A stretch of DNA of 64,000 nt from Agromyces rhizosphaerae (GTDB lineage Bacteria; Actinomycetota; Actinomycetes; Actinomycetales; Microbacteriaceae), in assembly GCF_027925245.1 (NCBI RefSeq), contig NZ_BSDP01000001.1, positions 3,472,001-3,536,000 of the forward strand. The letters are read 5' to 3'. The translations under genes were made by a program, and so were the position numbers. Shown here one piece after another: positions 32,976-40,726 of this stretch. Each line of letters starts with the position of its first letter. Position 1 is the first letter of the stretch. Below the pieces are notes generated by a model. That model did not search any database. It saw nothing but the letters and a program-made list of their open reading frames with translations, and was not told where the DNA came from.

Positions 32976-34388
32976 CTAGTAGACCGTGGTGGTCGGTTTC
33001 ACGACACCGGACTCGGGATCGGGTTCGCCGATCTCGGGTGGGCCCTTGCGGATCGCGCGGATGATCAGGCCCACCTCGACCACCGCGAGCACGCCGTAGA
33101 CCACCGTGAAGGCGATCAGCGAGATGAGCACCTCGAGGCCCGTCACGTTCGGCGACACCGCCGATTCGGTGGGCAGCAGGCTGAACACGATCCAGGGCTG
33201 CCGGCCCATCTCGGTGAAGACCCAGCCGACGCTCATCGCGAGCAGCGACAGCGGGAACGACCAGATCGCGACGTTCCACACCCACTTCTGCTTCGGCAGG
33301 CGGTCGCCGCGGGTGAGCCACAGCCCGACGATCGCGACGAGGGTGTGGGCGATGCCGAGCCCGATCATCCAGCGGAACGACCAGTAGGTGATCCAGATGA
33401 TGGGCGTGTAGTCGCCGGGGCCCCAGAGCTCGACGTATTCGGCGTTCAGGTCGTTGATGCCCTCGACGCAGCCGTCGAGCGTGTGGGTCGACAGCAGCGC
33501 GAGCAGGTAGGGCACGCGCAGCGACCAGATCTCCTCCGACCCGTCGGGCGTGCCGATGGAGAACAGCGAGAACGAGGCATCCGCACCGCAGGCCGTGTCG
33601 TAGAGCGCCTCGGCAGCGGCCATCTTCATGGGCTGGGTCGCGGTCATCGCGAGGCTGAGCTGGTCGCCGAAGAAGAACGTCGCGGCCATCGAGCCGACCA
33701 TCAGCCAGAGGCCGAACTTCAGCGCCGGGCGCATCGCGTCGGCGAACTGGCGGCGCTTCAGGTGCCAGGCGGCGGCCGCGATGATGAGGCCGGCGGTCAC
33801 CATGAAGCTGCCCGCGATCGTATGCGGGAACGCCGCGAGCGCCACCGGGTTCGACAGCACCTCGCCGATGGAGACGAGCTCGGCGCGGCCGGCCTCGTCG
33901 TTCAGCTCGAAGCCGACCGGGTTCTGCATGAAGGCGTTGGCGGCGATGATGAAGTACGCCGAGAGCACGGTGCCGACCGCGGTCGCCCAGATGGTGGCGA
34001 GATGGAGCCCCCGTGGCAGCTTGTCCCAGCCGAAGATCCAGAGGCCGATGAAGGTGGCTTCGAGGAAGAAGGCGAGCAGGCCCTCGAGCGCGAGCGGGGC
34101 GCCGAAGACGTCGCCGACGAAGCGGGAGTACTCCGACCAGTTCATGCCGAACTGGAACTCCTGCACGATGCCGGTGACGACGCCCATCGCGAAGTTGATG
34201 AGGAACAGCGTGCCGAAGAACTTCGTCAGCTGCAGGTAGACGACCTTGTCGGTGCGCACCCACGCGGTCTGGAAGATCGCCACCGTGGTCGCCATGCCGA
34301 TGGTGATCGGCACGAACAGGAAGTGGTAGACGGTCGTCAATCCGAACTGCCAGCGGGCGAGCAGCAGCGGATCCAGCAGTTCGTTCAC
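32976..34388 (-). CDS. cydA: Cytochrome bd ubiquinol oxidase subunit I
   Basis: CydA (470 residues) carries hemes b558, b595 and d. The N-terminal RWQFGLTTVYHFLFVPITIG contains the His ligand of heme b595 (His22 in the local numbering), and GWVFTEMGRQPW is the conserved motif near the end of the quinol-binding loop. The quinol loop is of the short type usual in Gram-positive bacteria. The GTG start follows GGGAGG at 4 bases. Upstream, 41 bases away, is a perfect 17-bp palindrome shared with the divergent BlaI-like gene, probably a control point for oxygen, quinol or cell-wall signals. Confidence 0.96.
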   Translation of the reverse strand: MNELLDPLLLARWQFGLTTVYHFLFVPITIGMATTVAIFQTAWVRTDKVVYLQLTKFFGTLFLINFAMGVVTGIVQEFQFGMNWSEYSRFVGDVFGAPLALEGLLAFFLEATFIGLWIFGWDKLPRGLHLATIWATAVGTVLSAYFIIAANAFMQNPVGFELNDEAGRAELVSIGEVLSNPVALAAFPHTIAGSFMVTAGLIIAAAAWHLKRRQFADAMRPALKFGLWLMVGSMAATFFFGDQLSLAMTATQPMKMAAAEALYDTACGADASFSLFSIGTPDGSEEIWSLRVPYLLALLSTHTLDGCVEGINDLNAEYVELWGPGDYTPIIWITYWSFRWMIGLGIAHTLVAIVGLWLTRGDRLPKQKWVWNVAIWSFPLSLLAMSVGWVFTEMGRQPWIVFSLLPTESAVSPNVTGLEVLISLIAFTVVYGVLAVVEVGLIIRAIRKGPPEIGEPDPESGVVKPTTTVY

Positions 34389-34427
34389 GAGCCCTCCCGG
34401 CCAATCGTCGGATCGCGTCCTCGCGTT

Positions 34428-34433
34428 ACTCTA
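34428..34433 (-). promoter_or_regulatory. Possible -10 element of the cyd operon
   Basis: On the minus strand TAGAGT overlaps one arm of the 17-bp palindrome. A weak TTCCGA lies 18 bases upstream. Repressor bound to the palindrome would cover this element. Confidence 0.4.
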
Positions 34434-34445
34434 CGCAGCGTAGAG
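34429..34445. promoter_or_regulatory. 17-bp palindromic operator between cydA and the BlaI-like gene
   Basis: CTCTACGC-A-GCGTAGAG is a perfect inverted repeat. It overlaps the candidate -10 of the cyd operon on one side and the -35 region of the BlaI-like gene on the other. BlaI/MecI repressors bind dyads of about this size next to their own genes, so this is the best operator candidate here. Binding by this protein is inferred. Confidence 0.7.
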
Positions 34446-34463
34446 CAAAACTCGGAAAGCCGG

Positions 34464-34469
34464 TAGCCT
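34464..34469 (+). promoter_or_regulatory. -10 element of the BlaI-like gene, leaderless
   Basis: TAGCCT lies in GGTAGCCTTGAG, the same 12 bases found before the leuA leader peptide, and ends 6 bases before the ATG in both cases. Transcription should start at or next to the start codon. Confidence 0.55.
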
Positions 34470-34475
34470 TGAGCC

Positions 34476-34859
34476 ATGGCGAGTCTGGGTGAGCTGGAGG
34501 CGGCGGTCATGCGCGCCCTCTGGGCGTCCGACGAGCCCATGCCCGCCCGCGAGCTCATCGCGCAGCTGGCCCGCCCCGCGGAGCTGGCGACGGATGCCGG
34601 TGGACGGGCGTCCGCGCGCACCCCCGCACTGACCACGGTGCTCACCGTGCTCTCGCGCCTCGAGTCGAAGGGCATGGTCGACTCCGACCGCTCGGTGCGT
34701 CCGCGCCGCTACCGCCCGACGGGCACGCCGGCCGACCACACGGCCGAGCTGATGCGCGAGCTGCTCGACGAGGCATCCGACCGCGAAGCCGCCCTCGCGA
34801 GGTTCGTCGGCACCGTCGACGCGCGCGAGGCCGACACCCTGCGACGACTGCTCGGCTGA
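34476..34859 (+). CDS. BlaI/MecI/CopY family transcriptional repressor
   Basis: This 127-residue winged-helix protein fits the Penicillinase_R family: LGELEAAVMRALWASDEPMPARELI forms the first helices, TPALTTVLTVLSRLESKGMV is the recognition helix with the typical T-V-x-T-x-L pattern, and a C-terminal helical dimer domain follows. In beta-lactam systems the partner M56 protease cleaves or triggers removal of this repressor. The next gene encodes an M56 peptidase 7 bases away. The perfect palindrome upstream probably binds this protein and could also control divergent cydABDC. There is no ribosome binding site, in keeping with a leaderless message. Confidence 0.9.
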   Translation: MASLGELEAAVMRALWASDEPMPARELIAQLARPAELATDAGGRASARTPALTTVLTVLSRLESKGMVDSDRSVRPRRYRPTGTPADHTAELMRELLDEASDREAALARFVGTVDAREADTLRRLLG

Positions 34860-34866
34860 CCCGCGG

Positions 34867-35805
34867 ATGCTCCTCGTCGCACTCGTCGGCGCGCTCGCGC
34901 TCGCCCTGGCCTGGCCCGTGCCGCTCATGCTCGAACGGGCGCGGTGGACGATGCTGGCGCCCGCGCTGGCGCTGCTGCTCTGGCAGGCGATCGCGCTCGG
35001 CGGCGGGCTCGCCATGATCGGCTCGCTGCTCGGCCTCGCACTGCTGCCGTTCCCCGGCGGGCTCGCCGAGGCGGCCCTCGCGCTCGCCGCGCACGCGTGG
35101 ACGGGCCCCCTGCCGGAGGCCGTCGGCGCGATCCACGTGGCTGCGCTGGCGGCAGCGGGCATCCTCTCGGCGCTGCTCCTGCTGACCCTCGTCGCGACCG
35201 CGCTGCAGGTTGAACGCGACCGCCGCCGGCACGTGTCGCTCGTCGGCCTGCTCGGGCGCGCCGATCCCGACCGGCCGGGCACCGTCGTGCTCGACCACCC
35301 GGTTCCGGTCGCCTACTGCCTGCCCGGCATGACCACCGTGACCGTGCTCTCGGAGGGGCTGCTCGACGCGTTGCCGCCCCGCGAGCTCGACGCCGTGCTC
35401 GCGCACGAGACCACGCACCTGCGCCAGCACCACCACCTCGTGCTGCTCGCGTTCCGCGCCTGGAACCGCGCGCTCCCCTGGTTCCCGATCGCCAACCGCG
35501 CCGAACGCTCGGTCTCGCGGCTCGTGGAGCTGCTCGCCGACGACCAGGCGGTGCGCGAGGTCGACCGCGAGGTGCTCGCCTCGGCGGTCGAGCGCATCGG
35601 ATCGGCCTGGGGCGCGGCCGAGGCGTCGGGGCACGCGTCGGGCCGCGCGGTCGTCGACCGCACGATGCTGGAGATCCGCCGCACCCGCCTGACGGCGGCC
35701 TCGTCGGTGCTGCCGCCGACGGCGACCCTCGGCGTGCTCCTCACGGCGACGGCCATCGTCGCCTTCCCTGCGATCTCTGTGCTGACGTTCATCTCCGGGA
35801 CGTAG
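34867..35805 (+). CDS. M56 family metallopeptidase (BlaR1-like, no sensor domain)
   Basis: This 312-residue membrane protease has hydrophobic helices at about 1-20, 28-60 and 90-113, then a zinc peptidase domain with HETTH (His180-Glu181-His184) and the downstream glutamate in ELLADDQ, and a final helix near 285-308. BlaR1/MecR1 have in addition an extracellular penicillin-binding sensor domain, which is missing, so this is not a beta-lactam receptor of that type. It is co-transcribed with the BlaI-like gene and probably destroys or inactivates that repressor on an unknown membrane signal. Confidence 0.88.
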   Translation: MLLVALVGALALALAWPVPLMLERARWTMLAPALALLLWQAIALGGGLAMIGSLLGLALLPFPGGLAEAALALAAHAWTGPLPEAVGAIHVAALAAAGILSALLLLTLVATALQVERDRRRHVSLVGLLGRADPDRPGTVVLDHPVPVAYCLPGMTTVTVLSEGLLDALPPRELDAVLAHETTHLRQHHHLVLLAFRAWNRALPWFPIANRAERSVSRLVELLADDQAVREVDREVLASAVERIGSAWGAAEASGHASGRAVVDRTMLEIRRTRLTAASSVLPPTATLGVLLTATAIVAFPAISVLTFISGT

Positions 35806-35808
35806 CCT
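35803..35808 (+). promoter_or_regulatory. -10 element of the DedA gene using the upstream stop codon
   Basis: TAGCCT starts with the TAG stop of the M56 gene and ends 7 bases before the GTG of the DedA gene. It would yield an almost leaderless DedA message in addition to readthrough from the BlaI operon. Confidence 0.45.
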
Positions 35809-35815
35809 TCGACAC

Positions 35816-36616
35816 GTGAACGAGCTGCTGGACGCCGTGCTCGACGCGGTGGCGTCGGTGGATCCGGTGCTGCGCACCCTGCTCGCCGGCATCGCGATCA
35901 TGCTCGAGACGTCGGTGCTGATCGGTCTCGTCGTGCCGGGCGACACGATCGTGATCGTCGCGAGCACGGGCGTCGAGGATGCGGTGCAGTTCGTGGCGCT
36001 CGCGCTCGCCGTCATCGCCGGTGCGCTCGCAGGCGAGAGCCTCGGCTTCGCGATCGGCCGCTGGTTCGGCCCGCACCTTCGCGCGAGTCGCGTCGGCAGG
36101 TGGATCGGCGAGGCGCACTGGGACCGCGCGCAGAACTACCTCGGCAGCCGCGGCGGCATCGCGGTGTTCCTCTCGCGCTTCCTGCCGGTGCTGCACTCGC
36201 TCATCCCGCTCACGGTCGGCATGAGCACCATGACGTACCGGCGCTTCATGGCGTGGACCACGCCGGCCTGCGTGATCTGGGCGTTCGCCTACGTCGGCGT
36301 GGGCTCGGCGGCCGCCGAGGGATACCGCGCCCTCTCGGCCGAGCTGCACTGGGCGGGCTACCTCTTCGTCGCCGCGATCGTCGTGTTCCTGCTGCTCATC
36401 GTCGGGGTCAAGCACCTGCTGCACCGCCGCGAGGCCCGGCACATGGCCGCGCGCGAACTCGAGGAGCACGACGCGGAGGAACCGGGCGCCGGGGAGTCCG
36501 CGGCGGTCGGGCCCGGAGCCGGTGACCGGGCCGCGCCGCGGACGCCGACGGGGCCGGGCCCCGCGGACGACGCGTCCCCTGCACCCGGCCCCGTCAGGCC
36601 GCGCCACCTGGCCTAG
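35816..36616 (+). CDS. DedA family membrane protein
   Basis: This 266-residue DedA/SNARE-associated membrane protein has the family core: ETSVLIGLVVPGDT with a conserved acidic residue near 30, GESLGFAIGRWFG, and FLSRFLPVLHSLIPLTVGMSTM near 120-142, where the arginine is essential in homologues. DedA proteins are linked to undecaprenyl phosphate or phosphatidylethanolamine recycling, membrane potential and antibiotic tolerance. The last 55 residues are an unusual Gly/Ala/Pro/Glu-rich, probably disordered tail. It follows the BlaI-M56 pair by 10 bases and its coding end overlaps the converging transporter gene by 4 bases. Confidence 0.9.
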   Translation: MNELLDAVLDAVASVDPVLRTLLAGIAIMLETSVLIGLVVPGDTIVIVASTGVEDAVQFVALALAVIAGALAGESLGFAIGRWFGPHLRASRVGRWIGEAHWDRAQNYLGSRGGIAVFLSRFLPVLHSLIPLTVGMSTMTYRRFMAWTTPACVIWAFAYVGVGSAAAEGYRALSAELHWAGYLFVAAIVVFLLLIVGVKHLLHRREARHMAARELEEHDAEEPGAGESAAVGPGAGDRAAPRTPTGPGPADDASPAPGPVRPRHLA

Positions 36617-37533
36617 GCGAGGCCCTGCTCGGTCAGCCAGTCGGCCGCGATGTCGCTCGCGGAGCGCTGCTCGTCGACGCTCTCGGAGTTGAGCGCGACG
36701 AGGTCCTCGGCCGTCAGCGCCGCGCTCACGGCGTTGATCACCTCGGCCACCTCGGCGTCGACCCGCTCGCTCACGACCGGCACCACGTTCGACGCGAGGA
36801 ACAGACCCTCGGGGTCCTCGAGCGTGACCAGCTCGCTCGTGGCGATCGCGGGGTTCGCGCTGAAGATGTTCACGAGCTGCACGGCGTCGTCCTGCAGCGC
36901 CTTGATCGTGAGCGGCCCGCCGCTGTCCTCGATGGCCGTGAAGCCCACCTCGACGCCGTAGACCGCCGCGAGCCCCTCGGGGCCGTACGGGCGGGTCTCG
37001 AGCTCGGAGTTGCCGCCGAGCGTGAGCTCCTCGGGCACGTCGGCGAGGTCGGCGAGGCTGGTGACGCCGTACTCGTCCGCGAACGCCTGCGTGACGTTGT
37101 ACGAGTCCTGGTCGGTCGCGGGAGCCTGGTCGAGCACGCTGAGCCCGTCGGGCAGCGCGCCCGTGAGCTCGGCGTAGACGTCGTCGCTCGTGGTCGCGGT
37201 CGTGTCGGGCACGTAGTACTGCAGGAGGTTGCCCGTGTACTCGGGGAACACGTCGATCGCGCCCGACTCGATCTCCGGGATGTAGACCTCGCGCTGCCCG
37301 ATGCGGAACTCCCGCTCCACCTCGAAGCCGTTCGCCTCGAGCGCCTGGGCGTAGATCTCGGCGATGATCTCGTTCGAGTAGTAGTCCTGCGAGCCGACGA
37401 CGAGCGGACCGGATGCCTCCCCGGCATCGCTTCCGCCGTCGACCGAGTCGCTCGTGCCGCAGCCTGCGAGCGCGACGACCGCGCCGACGGCGACGGCTGC
37501 GAGCGAGAGGCGGCCGATTCGGTTGACCTGCAT
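36613..37533 (-). CDS. Osmoprotectant ABC transporter substrate-binding lipoprotein
   Basis: This 306-residue OpuAC/OpuCC-type binding protein is exported and lipidated: a signal peptide ends in the lipobox LAGC (Cys25), followed by a Ser/Gly/Asp-rich linker. The binding domain starts VVGSQDYYSNEIIAEIYAQ and includes FPEYTGNLLQYY, the aromatic-rich motif that cages quaternary ammonium groups of glycine betaine, choline or carnitine. Its ATG overlaps the stop of the upstream permease by one base (TGATG). It is the last gene of a four-gene operon. Confidence 0.92.
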   Translation of the reverse strand: MQVNRIGRLSLAAVAVGAVVALAGCGTSDSVDGGSDAGEASGPLVVGSQDYYSNEIIAEIYAQALEANGFEVEREFRIGQREVYIPEIESGAIDVFPEYTGNLLQYYVPDTTATTSDDVYAELTGALPDGLSVLDQAPATDQDSYNVTQAFADEYGVTSLADLADVPEELTLGGNSELETRPYGPEGLAAVYGVEVGFTAIEDSGGPLTIKALQDDAVQLVNIFSANPAIATSELVTLEDPEGLFLASNVVPVVSERVDAEVAEVINAVSAALTAEDLVALNSESVDEQRSASDIAADWLTEQGLA

Positions 37534-38273
37534 CAGTTGTTCCCTTCGATTGCGGGTTGCCCCATGGACGCGGACCGCCGGGTCGTACGGTCGCGAAGCG
37601 TGCCGGAACGCGTCGCCCGCACGCCTGCGGGGACGACGATCCGCTGGAGGAGCGCGAACGCGCCGTCGAGGACGAGCGCGAGCGCGATCACGAGGATGGA
37701 GGCGGCGAGCATGAGCGTGTAGTCGCCCGTCTTGAGCCCCAGGAAGAGGATGCCGCCGAGGCCGCCCGCACCGACGTAGGCGGCGAGCGTGGCCGTCGCG
37801 ACCACCTGCAGCACGGCGGAGCGCACGCCGCCGATGAGCGTCGGCAGCCCGATCGGCGTCTCCACGCCGAGGATGATCTGCCGCTCGGTCATGCCCATGC
37901 CGCGCGCGGCATCGACCGTGCGCCGGTCGACCGACTCGATCGCGGAGTACGTGCCGGCCAGCACCGACGGCACGGCCAGGACGATGAGCGCCACCGCGGG
38001 CCCGGCCACGCCGATGCCGACCCACAGCGCCACGAGCGTGAGCACGCCGAGCGACGGCAGGGCGCGCAGGCCGCCGGAGAGCGCCACCGCCACCTCGCGG
38101 CCGCGACCGGTGTGGCCGACGAGCATGCCGAGCGGGATGCCGATGCCGCAGGCGATCGCGACCGCGCCGAACGTGATCAGCAGGTGCTGGAGGAGCAGCA
38201 CCCCGATGCCGCCCGGCCCCTCCCAGTTGGCGGGGTCGAGCAGCCACGCGAATGCGTCGGCGAACAGGCTCAT
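37533..38273 (-). CDS. Osmoprotectant ABC transporter permease, second
   Basis: This 246-residue inner-membrane permease has five or six helices and the binding-protein-dependent transport loop, here GMGMTERQIILGVETPIGLPTLIGG, which contacts the ATPase. It belongs to the OpuCB/OpuCD (ProW-like) group. The frame is open upstream; the ATG before SLFADAF is chosen because it overlaps the preceding permease stop. The C-terminal 30 residues are polar and basic. Confidence 0.9.
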   Translation of the reverse strand: MSLFADAFAWLLDPANWEGPGGIGVLLLQHLLITFGAVAIACGIGIPLGMLVGHTGRGREVAVALSGGLRALPSLGVLTLVALWVGIGVAGPAVALIVLAVPSVLAGTYSAIESVDRRTVDAARGMGMTERQIILGVETPIGLPTLIGGVRSAVLQVVATATLAAYVGAGGLGGILFLGLKTGDYTLMLAASILVIALALVLDGAFALLQRIVVPAGVRATRSGTLRDRTTRRSASMGQPAIEGNN

Positions 38274-38965
38274 ACGGCGGCCGCCTCCCGCTCGCGGGCG
38301 CGACCCGCCCGGCGCCCACCGGAGTCGCGCGCGCTCGCGCGCGTCCAGGGCATGACGAGCCGGCCCGCCACGACGAGCAGGCCGTCGATGGCGAACGCGA
38401 GCAGCATGGTCGCGATCAGGCCCGCCCAGATCTCCGCCTGGATGCCGCGCTGGAACCCGTCGGTGAAGAGGCTGCCGAGGCTCTGCACGCCGATCACCGC
38501 GCCCACCGTGACGAGGCTGACGGAGCTCACCGCCACCACACGCAGGCCCGCGAGCAGCACGGGGCCGGCCAGGGGCAGGTCGACCTGCCAGAACCGGCGC
38601 CAGCCCGAGAACCCGACGCCCGTTGCGGCCTGGCGGACGTCGCGATCGACGCCGCCGAACCCGTCGGCGGCCGACCGCACCATGAGCGCGATGCCGTAGA
38701 GCGCGAGCGCGACGATGACGTTCAGCTCGCTGCGCCGGGACGTGCCGAGGATCGCCGGAAGTGCGACGAACAGCGGCAGCGACGGGATGGCGTAGATCAG
38801 GCCGATCACGCTGAGCAGCACGCCGCGCGACCACGCGTAGCGCCAGGCGAACCAGCCGATCGGCACGCTGAGCACGAACGCGAGCACGATCGGCGGCACC
38901 GCGAGGCGCAGGTGCACGAGTGCGAGCTCCCCGATCAGGTCGAGGTTGTCGACGATCCAGGTCAC
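38270..38965 (-). CDS. Osmoprotectant ABC transporter permease, first
   Basis: This 231-residue permease of the same family has a transport loop at ATGVGFSGWRRFWQVDLPLAGPVLL and hydrophobic helices at roughly 15-40, 48-75, 80-95 and further on. It begins with a GTG that overlaps the stop of the ATPase gene (GTGA). Together with the other permease it makes the heterodimeric pore. The C-terminus after residue 205 is Arg/Ala-rich and not part of the usual domain. Confidence 0.9.
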   Translation of the reverse strand: MTWIVDNLDLIGELALVHLRLAVPPIVLAFVLSVPIGWFAWRYAWSRGVLLSVIGLIYAIPSLPLFVALPAILGTSRRSELNVIVALALYGIALMVRSAADGFGGVDRDVRQAATGVGFSGWRRFWQVDLPLAGPVLLAGLRVVAVSSVSLVTVGAVIGVQSLGSLFTDGFQRGIQAEIWAGLIATMLLAFAIDGLLVVAGRLVMPWTRASARDSGGRRAGRAREREAAAV

Positions 38966-39774
38966 GGGGCGAGTACCCCTGCCGGCCGGCCGTCGGCGTC
39001 GACCACGACGCGGGCGCCGTCGACCTCGGTGATGTGGAGCGCGCGCTTGCCGCGGTCGGCGCCCACGAACCCGGCGACGAAGTCGTCCGCCGGCTCGGCG
39101 AGGATCTCTGCCGGGGTGCCGGACTGCACGATCTCGCCCCCGGTCTTGAGGATGATCACCTGGTCGCCCAGCAGGAAGGCCTCGTCGATGTCGTGGGTCA
39201 CGAAGACCACCGTCTTGCCGAGGTCGCGCTGCAGGCGCAGCAGCTCCTGCTGCAGCTCGGCGCGCACGATCGGGTCGACGGCGCCGAACGGCTCGTCCAT
39301 GAGCAGGATGTTCGGGTCGACGGCGAGCCCGCGCGCGACGCCCACGCGCTGCTGCTGCCCGCCGGAGAGCTGGCCCGGGTACCGGTCGGCGAGGCTCCGG
39401 TCGAGGCCGACCGTGTCGAGCAGCTCGAGCGCGTGCGCGCGCGCCTCGCGCTTCGGCGTGCCGCGCAGCAGCGGCACCGTGGCGACGTTGTCGATGACCC
39501 TGCGGTGCGGCAGCAGGCCGGAGTTCTGCATGACGTAGCCGATGCCGCGCCGGAGCTTCACCGGGTCGACCCCAGCGACGTCCTCGCCGTCGATCAGCAC
39601 CGCGCCCGAGGTCGGGTCGACCATGCGGTTGATCATGCGCAGCAGCGTGGTCTTGCCCGAGCCCGATGAGCCGACGAAGACCGTGGTGCGGTGCGGGGGG
39701 ATGACGATGTCGACGTCGGCGACGGCCACCGTGCCGTCGTCGAACCGCTTGGACACACCTCGGAACTCGATCAC
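38962..39774 (-). CDS. Osmoprotectant ABC transporter ATP-binding protein
   Basis: This 270-residue ATPase is of the OpuCA/ProV type. Walker A is GSSGSGKTT at residues 35-43, the Q-loop segment is VMQNSGLLPH, the signature LSGGQ is at 136-140, and Walker B ILLMDE is at 156-161. The first part of a C-terminal CBS-like regulatory region may be present but is shorter than in OpuCA. The GTG before IEFRGVSKRF is chosen because a GGGGAGGG site lies 8 bases upstream; a longer form from 39831 is possible. It is the first gene of the operon. Confidence 0.9.
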   Translation of the reverse strand: MIEFRGVSKRFDDGTVAVADVDIVIPPHRTTVFVGSSGSGKTTLLRMINRMVDPTSGAVLIDGEDVAGVDPVKLRRGIGYVMQNSGLLPHRRVIDNVATVPLLRGTPKREARAHALELLDTVGLDRSLADRYPGQLSGGQQQRVGVARGLAVDPNILLMDEPFGAVDPIVRAELQQELLRLQRDLGKTVVFVTHDIDEAFLLGDQVIILKTGGEIVQSGTPAEILAEPADDFVAGFVGADRGKRALHITEVDGARVVVDADGRPAGVLAP

Positions 39775-39945
39775 GATCTCGGCCCTCCCCCGGACGCGCG
39801 TCGCACGCCAGTCGTTCCACCTGAGCATCATTCGGATCGGCGCGCAAGAACGGATGCACCCGACGCCCGCCCTGCAGTCACCCTACGGAGCCGCAGCCGA
39901 CGCCGAGTGCGCAGGCCGATTACGAACCGGTGACGATCGAACCGA

Positions 39946-40620
39946 TCAGGCGACCGAGGTCGCGCGCGCCTGCTCCTCGTTCAAGCCGAACGAGTCGCCG
40001 AGATATTCCCGCAGGATCGACAGGCATTCGTCGATGTACCACTCGTCGCCGGCCGGGTCCGCAGCGAACGCCCGCGCCATCAGGGAGTCCGCGACCTCGA
40101 TCGCGACGTCGAAGCGCCGGCGCAGGGTGCTGTCGGCGGGCAGCCCGAAGTGCTCCTGCACGAAGGCCGCGAGGTCGTCGGCGAACACGGCGGCGAGCAG
40201 CCCGTCATCGCCGACCGAGCGGTCGCGCTCGACGACCCGCACGACCCGGAACCCGGGCTCGTGCCGGTAGCAGTCGACCGCCGCGACCACGCTGCGCTCC
40301 ACGACGTGCCATGGATCGTCGAGCGCCTCCTCGCCGATCGCGGCCGCGAGGCGGTCGCGGAACCGCTGCACGCAGCGCTCGCGCAGCGCGCGGAGCACGG
40401 CGAGGCGATCGGGGAAGTAGCGGTAGACCGTGCCGATCGAGGCGCCGGAGCGCTCCGCCACCTGCGCGGTCGTGATGAGCTCCGCCCCGACATCGTCGAC
40501 GATCTCCGCCGCGGTGTCGAGCAGCGCGTCGAGGCGTCGCTCGGCACGCTGCTGAGCGGGGGTCACGCGAATCGCAGTCGACGCTCCAGCCGAGCCACGG
40601 AGCAGGTCACCTGTCGGCAC
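39946..40620 (-). CDS. TetR/AcrR family transcriptional regulator
   Basis: This 224-residue regulator has an N-terminal helix-turn-helix at about 48-67 (TTAQVAERSGASIGTVYRYF) and a helical ligand-binding and dimerisation domain. The GTG start has GGGAGG 4 bases upstream. A TAGAGT box lies about 25 bases before the start. TACCC and GGGTA arms at 40649-40667 form a short dyad that could be its operator. It points toward the osmoprotectant operon 171 bases away and diverges from the App1-like gene; either could be a target. The ligand is unknown. Confidence 0.88.
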   Translation of the reverse strand: MPTGDLLRGSAGASTAIRVTPAQQRAERRLDALLDTAAEIVDDVGAELITTAQVAERSGASIGTVYRYFPDRLAVLRALRERCVQRFRDRLAAAIGEEALDDPWHVVERSVVAAVDCYRHEPGFRVVRVVERDRSVGDDGLLAAVFADDLAAFVQEHFGLPADSTLRRRFDVAIEVADSLMARAFAADPAGDEWYIDECLSILREYLGDSFGLNEEQARATSVA

Positions 40621-40644
40621 GATACCTCCCTGAATGAAAGGCCC

Positions 40645-40667
40645 ACTCTACCCCCCGTTTGCGGGTA
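40645..40667. promoter_or_regulatory. TetR promoter box and adjoining dyad
   Basis: On the minus strand TAGAGT (40645-40650) is a likely -10. It touches an imperfect dyad, TACCC (40649-40653) and GGGTA (40663-40667), suited to a TetR-type autoregulator. The short half-sites keep confidence low. Confidence 0.35.
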
Positions 40668-40714
40668 ATGGCGGCGACTCACCACAGGTCGGCGGGCGAC
40701 GCGTCGCGGCGTGC

Positions 40715-40720
40715 GAGACT
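40715..40720 (+). promoter_or_regulatory. Possible -10 element of the App1-like gene
   Basis: GAGACT ends 6 bases before the ATG, the same spacing as the leaderless leuA leader and BlaI-like genes, though the first base differs from TAGVCK. Confidence 0.3.
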
Positions 40721-40726
40721 GTACGA

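Noticed and set aside
39775..39945. Gene in the gap between the TetR gene and the transporter operon
   Set aside because: No frame with a start and typical codon use fits; the gap more likely holds the operon promoter, though I could not settle on hexamers.
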